A stretch of 16,092 nucleotides of DNA from Baffinella frigidus (taxonomy: Eukaryota > Cryptophyceae > Cryptomonadales > Baffinellaceae): the NCBI GenBank assembly GCA_026770585.1, contig MU646321.1, forward strand, positions 1,011,180 through 1,027,271, in the 5' to 3' direction. Each line of letters opens with the position of its first letter. The first letter of the stretch is position 1. This document shows, piece after piece, positions 1 through 16,092 of the stretch. Under the pieces are notes generated by a model. The model had not been told where the DNA came from and searched no databases. It saw only the letters and a list, made by a program, of their open reading frames with translations. The position numbers were made by a program, and so were the translations under genes.

Positions 1-90
1 AGGGTAAGGTAGGGTAGGGTAGGGTAGGGTAGGGTAGGGTAGGGTAGGGTAGGGTAGGGTAGGGTAGGGTAGGGTAGGGCAGGGTTGGGT
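1..90 (+). repeat. (AGGGT)n pentamer array
   Basis: Near-perfect tandem AGGGT units run from the first base to about position 86 and then degrade. The unit is one base pattern away from the TTTAGGG satellite found elsewhere in the window. The G-rich strand points into the window; a true left chromosome end would read C-rich on this strand, so this is better read as intronic or interstitial satellite than as a telomere cap. The last visible ArgRS exon lies 30 bases away, which supports an intron. Confidence 0.9.
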
Positions 91-121
91 AGAGTCGGTA
101 GTTGGTGATTTGGGGTTCCAC

Positions 122-10728
<10,607 letters not shown>

Positions 10729-10742
10729 GAGAAGGGGAACAC

Positions 10743-10800
10743 CCACGATTTCGTGATTTCATAGGTGCCCACTAACCTTGGCTCTCTCGCTGGGAAGCAG
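10743..10800 (-). mobile_element. Dispersed element with CACGAAATC core
   Basis: Minus-strand words GCTTCCCAGCGAGAGAG, GTGGGCACC and ATGAAATCACGAAATC recur in the same order on the plus strand at 12563-12622, and partly at 11449-11494. Presence in both orientations points to a small dispersed element. It lies at the 5' side of exon 1. Confidence 0.6.
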
Positions 10801-10929
10801 GGCCGTCGCGCCTAACTGGAGCCGCGAGACTAATTTCTCCAGGGGGGGACTCCAATTCCCTATGGTGGGGAGAATCGAAATGAAACCCTGCTGAAATAAA
10901 CCCTGAACCGTGAACCCTTCAAGCGGGGC

Positions 10930-11738
10930 GGGGAGCACATGTGGAGGCGGAGGGCGGAGTGGGGGGCGTCGCGCCGCGCCGCGAGCGAAGGGGCGCTAAA
11001 CCCCTCAACCTTCGAGCACAATTAAACCAAGGGACGGGGGAACCCTGAACTCCGCCTACACATGTGGCTCGGGGTTCAGGGTTCAGGGTTCAGTTCGCTC
11101 ACATGTGGAGGCGGAGGGCGGAGTGGGGGGTGTCGCGGCGCGCTGCGAGCGAGGGGGCGCTAACCCCCTCAACCTTGAACATAATTAAACGAAGGGAGGC
11201 GGGGACTCCATTTCCCCATGGGAGAAATTAAACCCTGAACCCTGAACCCTGAACTCTGGACCCTGGACCCTGGACCCTGAACTTAGCTCTGCCCCAGTGA
11301 ATCTGGGCTCCTCACATGTGTAGGCGGAGGGCGGAGTGGGGGGTGTCGCGGCGCGCTGCGAGTGAGGGGGCGCGCGAGAGGGGCGAGTGTCGGCATGAGA
11401 AGGGCAGCCGCGACGGCCCTGCGTAGCACACGCGTGAGAGCAAGGTTAGTGGGCACCCATGAGGAAGGTTATGGGGCACCCAATCACGAAATCATGGGGC
11501 GCGACGGCCCTGCTGCTTCCAATCCACACACCTCTGTTAGCTCCGTGGATTGTCAAGTTTGTACCGCGAGCGAGGGGGCGCGCGGGAGGGGCGAGTGCCG
11601 GCATGCGAAGGGGAGTCGCGACGGCCCTGCGTCCAGTCCACAAGGGGTGAGAAAGGCGTTCATAAACGTTTTGTGGTACAAAGTTTAGAATGGATATCTC
11701 CAAGCGTCGGCAGGGACGAGTGCGAGAGAGAGAGAGAG

Positions 11739-11782
<44 letters not shown>

Positions 11783-12110
11783 CAGGAGAAAGGGAGTAGA
11801 GACGGCCCTGCTTCCCAGGTGTGGGGCTTAGAGGGTGCAGGGCTTGTAAGGTTCAGGGTTCAGAAGGTTCAGGGTTGAGAGGGTTTAGGAGGGACGAGTG
11901 TCGGCAGGAGAAGGGGAGTCGCGACGGCCCTGCTTCCAGTCCACACGCCTCTTTTAGCTCCTTGCGTTGTAAAATTTGTACCACAAAACTTCTAAACCGG
12001 GGGTGAGAAACAAATTTTGGAATGTATATCTCCAAACAGAAAGCTGTGTGGTACAAATTTTGGACTAGATATCTCCAAGCGTCGGTAGAGACGAGTGCCG
12101 GCAGGACAAG
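10930..12110 (-). pseudogene. Repeated partial copies of the ArgRS exon-1 region
   Basis: Copies of the CACATGTGGAGGCGGAGGGC boundary and of the GGGGCGAGTG(C/T)CGGCATG start occur near 10936-10998, 11098-11162, 11313-11400, 11566-11620, 11888-11935 and 12088-12112. Those near 11396 and 11604 keep the ATG; those near 11900 and 12105 have lost it. The 11313-11396 copy reads out of phase with exon 2. A shared GTCGCGACGGCCCTG(C/T) word lies at several of them, also at 12363. Which copy is the true first exon should be tested with RNA. Confidence 0.7.
11720..11783 (+). repeat. (GA)n/(GT)n microsatellite
   Basis: GA dinucleotides, about six GT units and GA again interrupt an exon-1 repeat unit. 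Confidence 0.95.
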
Positions 12111-12112
12111 GG

Positions 12113-12175
12113 GCTTAGGGATTGGGGTTTAGGGTTTGGGGTTTGGGGGTTAGGGTTTGGGGGTTAGGTGACGCG
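12113..12175 (+). repeat. TTTGGGG/TTAGGG telomere-like run
   Basis: A short degenerate array that marks the outer limit of the ArgRS exon-1 repeats. Confidence 0.75.
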
Positions 12176-12239
12176 ACGAGATTAGGGTTGCTCGTTCTTT
12201 AGGCTGAGAGTAATAAAGAAGAAGCATCAAAAGAAGAAT

Positions 12240-12360
12240 CTAGCTCGGCATGAGTTTTGTTCTGGCTCGTCCTAAAGGCTTTCCATTCGCTCTTTTGTAC
12301 TGAATATCTGCTCTTAAATACTTGTAAGGTCGAGCCAGAATAAAACTCAGGCAGAGCTAG
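12240..12360. mobile_element. 121-bp MITE-like element with 30-bp inverted ends
   Basis: The left 30 bases start CTAGCTCGGCATGAGTTTTG and end TTCTGGCTCG; the right 30, read on the other strand, match at 27 of 30 positions. The interior is AT-rich and non-coding. The CTAGCTCTGCCT(C/G)AG end is shared with the 9209-9343 element, so the two probably belong to one superfamily. Confidence 0.8.
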
Positions 12361-12389
12361 GGGTCGCGACGGCCCTCCACTCGAGGCCA

Positions 12390-13140
12390 GAAATGTGACT
12401 ATTTTTAAACAGGGATTCTTTTACAAGTGAAGAAAAAAAAGGTGTAGTAATGTTTACACAAATAGGAGCGTTTGGTCACGTATCTGACAGATTTGCTGCC
12501 TGTGAGTGGTACTAAATTTAACAACCCCACATTTAAAATACTCCCTCTTCCAGCCTCGAGTGGCTGCTTCCCAGCGAGAGAGGAAGTTTATTGGGTGCCC
12601 ATGAAATCACGAAATCCGGGGGTTTGCAGGGGGGGATCTCACATGAAAACGGGTTTAATTTAAAACTTCAGGGCAATGAATTTACAACACAGCATGATCT
12701 TTCTTGGTCATATTAAAGCATTCGTGCAGTAATTTTCATTGATTCCTAAGGTTTTATATCAATGCCGTTTTCATAAGCAATCCAGCCGAGCGCGACGAGG
12801 GAGAGAGGAAATGCGCTTCACAGTCGGATCAGAAAACTAAACCCGGAACGCTTTACAGTGGGATCAGATAACCAAACCTGAAACTCCGGTGCTCCTTGAA
12901 ACGAGCCATCCGGAGTGAAGCTCCGAAGTGGAGCATTTTTCATCAGTCAAGTATTTTGATTGTCAAGGAACGATTTCATATGGAAACACTTGTGATTTAT
13001 CAACTGGATTTCTCTCAAAATTACTACACGTTTGCTTTAATATTACTAGTACAGATCGTTCTGTGTAGTAAATTTCATTGAACCAAGTTTATAAATTGTA
13101 AGAGTTTCGGTATGACATTCCCCTGGGAAAACTCCGCCAA
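12390..13140. other. AT-rich spacer between the two divergent genes
   Basis: This stretch lacks satellite and has lower GC than the rest. It contains two adjacent 35-base direct repeats at 12820-12854 and 12855-12889 (shared word CAGT(C/G)GGATCAGA), a hairpin-prone stretch at 12909-12932 (CCGGAGTGAAGCTCCG then GAAGTGGAGC), and the dispersed element copy at 12563-12622. Short open frames here show no recognisable protein. A bidirectional promoter could lie here; no specific site is proven. Confidence 0.5.
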
Positions 13141-13221
13141 CCTTGACCGATCAGGAGAATATGCTTGGGAAGGCTAGCGGTAGAATGGTGCTCTCTCGTT
13201 TCGGTGAACAGCAACACCTCT

Positions 13222-13378
13222 CTGTCTTCTGTCTGTCTGTCTGTATGTCTGTCTGTCTATCTATCTCTCTCTCTCTCGCTCTCTCTTTCTGTCCTCTCTC
13301 TCGCTCTCTTTCTCTTTCTCTTTCTTTTTGTCTTTCTTTCTTTCTTTCTGTCTGTCTGTCTGTCTGTCTGTCTGTGTC

Positions 13379-13411
<33 letters not shown>

Positions 13412-13441
13412 GTATCTCTCTCTTTCTGTCTCTCTTTCTCT
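13222..13441 (+). repeat. TCTG/TCTC/TTTC microsatellite
   Basis: A pyrimidine tract of about 220 bases with homogeneous sub-blocks of TCTG, TC and TTTC. The open frames of SLSL type on one strand and RERE type on the other are compositional only. Confidence 0.95.
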
Positions 13442-13591
13442 CGCTTGCCTTGGTTCGCGCTCGGGGGCGCAGCGAACGCAGGGAGGCACGATGTCGGAGG
13501 CCGCATGAACGCTGCGCCATGCCCCTTAAATTGTGTAGGGTTCAGGGTTTAGGGTTTCGAGGTTAGCATTCGGGGTTAGAGAAGGTGGTAC

Positions 13592-13960
13592 ATGCGCCAC
13601 GAGGAAGCTGCCGCCTACCCTGTACTGATACCCGCGGATGTAGGGAGGAAACAAGAACCCGGCCACCTTCGCCGTCAAGACGGGTCGGAGCGCTCGCGAT
13701 GCTGTTGCGCTTGTTCCTATCTCCTGCCTACGAAACACCAGGATCCTGGCCTCGCACCAGGCGGACCAAAATCCCTCGAACCTGTCATGACCGTCAACCC
13801 CCCAGCTCCACTATCCTCCACACCCCCTTCCCCTCGAAAGATCTGCCCATCGTCACGACCCCGTGCGGCCATGTGGTTCATGTCGAGCGGCCTGGTGTCT
13901 AGATCCGGCCGCCACTTTACTTGTCAAAAGCGCAGCAAGGGAGCTGTGCAAGGCCGGTGA
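13592..13960 (+). other. Unassigned GC-rich unique segment with open frames
   Basis: A 122-codon plus-strand frame begins MRHEEAAAYPVLIPADVGRK; another plus frame and a minus frame are also long. I recognise none. The sequence is not satellite, and it could be an exon of an unidentified gene, a 5' exon of the gene at 14269, or a decayed insertion. No splice chain to a neighbour is convincing. The following stretch to 14268 holds a TGTCAAAAGTTGACA palindrome at 14087-14101 that resembles the arms of family A. Confidence 0.25.
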
Positions 13961-14268
13961 CACAAGGGGAGGGGGGGTACGCGGGGGGCAGGGGCGGCGA
14001 GGATCGGGAGAGCAAAGTAGAGCGTTATGAGCGGCGGCGAGGCGAAGCCTAGCGGCGAGATTCGCAAAATCCCACGCATTTTTCGCTTGTCAAAAGTTGA
14101 CAGTCCACTTTTGAGGGGGGGGGTTGGAGCCATTGAAAATTCTAACGACCGCCCCCGGGACGCCATCTTGTACATCGTCGTCCCACCTGTTCCCTCCAGT
14201 CTCTCACTTGGGCGGAGGCGGGGGAGAGCGCGGGAGCGGCGCTGTGACCCCCAGCGTCACGCAGCATA

Positions 14269-14505
14269 ATGGGGTCCACGTGTCCGTGGGCCCACGAGCA
14301 CGATGCCTTCGCGCTGGCGCGCGGCGTGCGGCCCGGGCAGAGCAGGCACCTCGCGCCGCCCGTGGGCTCTGTCGGCAAGGGGAAACACAGCTCGGAGAAG
14401 AATCCGTACGAAGGGATGCTGGGCCCAAATGTGGAGGAGAGCGTCATATCGGGGCGCACCTACACGAAGGCTGACATCTCGAAGCTCGTCAAGACCCCTA
14501 CCGAT
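14269..14505 (+). CDS. Unidentified gene, exon 1
   Basis: Seventy-nine codons from ATG (context GCATAATGG) to a GTAGGC donor. It begins MGSTCPWAHEHDAFALARGV; the second half, KNPYEGMLGPNVEESVISGR then TYTKADISKLVKTPTD, looks like genuine protein by its mixed composition. The overlapping minus frame is an alternative but has a less natural composition. Confidence 0.5.
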
Positions 14506-15802
14506 GTAGGCCTGCCCTCCCAGCCAACCAGCAGGCACCGATGGAGGCGGGACGAGAGAGCAAGGGTGGTGACAATGGGGCAAGCTGCGGCGTAGCTGCA
14601 GGAGTCATGGGGGGGGGTTAGAACCTTGCAAGGTGCAGGAGTCATGGGGGGGGGTTGGAAGCCCCACCGATTTATTGCTTCCGGGAGTCGGCTCTCATCC
14701 TCGTTGACGTTCAAAAGAAGGCCTTAGGTCCAGGCGGTCGGTGGTTTGTGGGTGTGGGGTTTCTACTCTTTCCTAGGCGCCGCCTCACCCTCATTGACAC
14801 ACATCGCGCCATGGGCAGGTCTGGCGGCAAGGGAAGCCTGCCACACAGGGTTTGCTTTTAGGGTTTGGAGTTTCGGGTTCAGGGTTTCGGGTCTGCACTC
14901 TGTCTCGAAGAAGCCGTGCTCTCTCGCGAGGTGCGAAGCCCTTGTGACCCATTTCCGCGCGCAGGTCTGGCGGGAGGGGAAGCCGGCCACACAGGCGACG
15001 AAACAGCCACTGCCAGGCTCGCTGCTCGACAAGACGGCGACACGTGTCCCCTCCTACCGTCGCGGGAGCGCTGCTGACGCCGCTGCGTCAGCCCCCTCCC
15101 CGAACCCCCACCCCCGAAACCCCGAAACACGAAACCCCGAAACACGAAACACGAAACCCGACCCCCTCACCCCCAACCCCGAAACCCGAAACCCGACCCT
15201 CTCACCCCCAACCCCGAAACCCGAAACCCGAACACCTAACCCCGAACCCCTACCCCCTACCCCCGAAACCCTACCCACTACCCCCGAAACCCTACCTCCT
15301 ACCTCCGAAACCCTCACCCCTAAAACCGACACCCTAACCCCTAACCCCTTAACCGCAAACCCCAAATTCTGAAGCGTTTCCTCTCCCCGGGCAGGCGTGT
15401 GGAAGCAGCAGGCGGGCGGCTGCCTCCCCCTGGGGGGGACACTATAGCGGAGTGGACCAAGTCGACGCACCAGTACACCCCACACCCTACACCCTACGCC
15501 CTACACTCCGAACCATCAACCATCAACCATCAACCATCAACCATCACCTTAAACCATAAACCATAACCCCAACAAGCATAAATCAACCCACAAACAAACA
15601 TACAAAACTAAAACAGACAAATAAACAAACAAACAAACAAACAAACAAACACACAAACCAAACGAAATGAATCCGAACCCCACAGGTACGGGGACGGAAG
15701 CATTGTGGAGGGTGTCGAGACATTAACGCTCCGCCCGAGGCGCTCCGTGACGCCTGGCGCCGCCCTGGCCCGCTCAGGGTATCCCGCCATGCACCCTACA
15801 CC

Positions 15803-15855
<53 letters not shown>

Positions 15856-16092
15856 ACTCTCTTTCCCCTCCAGAAACAATCCTAAACCCTGAACCCTGAA
15901 ACATCACGCCTGGCGCCGCCCTCCAACGCTCGGGGACCCCTGCCCTAGCCCCCATCACCCTCCCTAAACCCCCACCTCCATCACCACCCCTGAACTCTAA
16001 GCCCTGGACCGTAAACCCTAAACCCTCCATACACAACAGGCACGTGAGCACAGGGCACGCGACATCTCGGGGGGGGGGGGAGGCGGGGGTGG
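14269..16092 (+). CDS. Unidentified spliced gene, 5' part
   Basis: Four exon candidates on the plus strand chain with GT-AG boundaries. Exon 1 is followed by a gap in the chain; the later three join in frame. Protein features are a polar, Gly/Lys/Ser-rich start, no signal peptide and no membrane segment. I do not recognise the family. The gene is divergent from ArgRS and runs off the right edge. Its introns carry C-rich telomere-like satellite in sense and at least two exon fragments, as in ArgRS. A flagellar or other short eukaryotic-specific protein is possible, but that is only a guess from composition. Confidence 0.55.
14597..14860 (+). pseudogene. Intron with partial copies of the 14965 exon
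   Basis: 14815-14849 reads QVWRQGKPATQ, a 5' fragment of the exon at 14965 with one replacement. A more distant copy may be at about 14693-14724. A direct repeat GCAGGAGTCATGGGGGGGGT occurs at 14599 and 14635. The fragments lie transcript-upstream of the fuller copy, as in ArgRS. Confidence 0.55.
14965..15058 (+). CDS. Unidentified gene, internal exon
   Basis: After GCGCAG it reads VWREGKPATQATKQPLPGSL then LDKTATRVPSY plus one base, before GTCGCG. The open frame continues upstream as EALVTHFRAQ, so the exon may begin earlier, near 14938. The trailing C joins CA of the next exon to give Pro. Confidence 0.5.
15095..15365 (+). repeat. CCCGAAA/CCCTAAC telomere-like satellite, C-rich in sense
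   Basis: Variants CCCGAAA, CACGAAA, CCCCTAC and CCCTAAC form homogeneous sub-blocks that fill one intron of the unidentified gene. The long plus-strand frame through it, rich in NPETRNP, is compositional. Confidence 0.9.
15409..15472 (+). CDS. Unidentified gene, internal exon
   Basis: After GAAGCAG it reads GGRLPPPGGDTIAEWTKSTH between two carried bases at each end, then a GTACAC donor. CA plus G of the next exon makes Gln. The acceptor choice among three nearby AGs was made because this one keeps frame on both sides. Confidence 0.5.
15478..15662 (+). repeat. CCCTACA, ACCATCA and CAAA tandem tracts
   Basis: ACACCCTAC units, five ACCATCA heptamers (about 15512-15547), AACCATA units and then an AAAC tetramer array at about 15618-15652 follow in order. 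All are intronic to the unidentified gene. Confidence 0.9.
15686..15778 (+). CDS. Unidentified gene, internal exon
   Basis: After CCCCACAG it reads YGDGSIVEGVETLTLRPRRS then VTPGAALARS and ends GG before GTATCC. The mixed composition amid satellite supports coding. A 3' fragment, TPGAALQRSGT, lies downstream at about 15904-15936 among CCCTCAA and CCCTGAA units. Confidence 0.55.
15790..16092 (+). repeat. CCCTCAA/CCCTAAA satellite to right edge
   Basis: Ten or so CCCTCAA heptamers at 15793-15857, CCCTGAA units at 15882-15900 and CCCTAAA-like units at 15960-16028. The last 60 bases are unique then G-rich, with a run of fourteen G. No further exon is identified. Confidence 0.85.

Noticed and set aside
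1-90. A chromosome-end telomere
   Set aside because: The G-rich strand points inward and an ArgRS exon follows at once, with the rest of the protein still to come on the left.
13143-13566. Overlapping frames rich in SLSL or RERE on both strands
   Set aside because: They come from the TC/TCTG microsatellite and show no protein-like composition outside it.
13585-13960. Retroelement gag or transposase fragment
   Set aside because: No zinc knuckle, catalytic triad or reverse transcriptase motif is visible in any frame.
14746-15372. A 208-codon plus-strand frame
   Set aside because: Its second half is satellite read as NPETRNP; only the stretch around 14938-15058 looks like real coding sequence.

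Overview
This is eukaryotic nuclear DNA, most likely from a microalga. It carries two divergent, intron-rich genes, and plant/algal-type TTTAGGG telomere-like repeats fill the introns. The lineage is inferred from repeat type, GC-rich coding sequence and intron density; a prasinophyte-like green alga is my guess, not a demonstrated assignment.

Minus strand, about 122 to 10728: a gene for arginyl-tRNA synthetase (ArgRS), split into at least 14 small exons. The exons chain in the right order with compatible splice phases and GT-AG boundaries. They cover about 436 residues, from a putative targeting-like N-terminus through the HVGH motif and the GDWGTQFG signature to the KMSKS-equivalent loop. 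The C-terminal anticodon-binding part lies beyond the left edge.

Plus strand, 14269 to beyond 16092: the 5' part of a second spliced gene whose product I do not recognise. About 12.1 to 14.2 kb lies between the two genes. It holds promoter-proximal sequence, a 121-bp inverted-repeat element, a TC-rich microsatellite and an unassigned open frame.

The most striking feature is the layout around each ArgRS exon. An intact exon sits in the middle. On its transcript-upstream side lie one to four copies of its 5' part, each with an AG acceptor. On its downstream side there are often copies of its 3' part, each with a GT donor. Telomere-like satellite and short repeated insertion elements lie between them. 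The nearest fragments often differ from the intact exon only at synonymous positions, while more distant ones carry replacements or frameshifts. Hints of the same layout appear in the second gene, so it may be a genome-wide process of exon-boundary micro-duplication, possibly driven by introner-like elements.

At least two short insertion families recur in the introns. Family A is about 45 to 135 bp, has GTTGACA/TGTCAAC arms and occurs in both orientations. Family B is about 75 to 110 bp and always abuts duplicated exon fragments. Many copies share a GGTACAAA-like core. No bacterial operon, tRNA, rRNA or CRISPR was seen.
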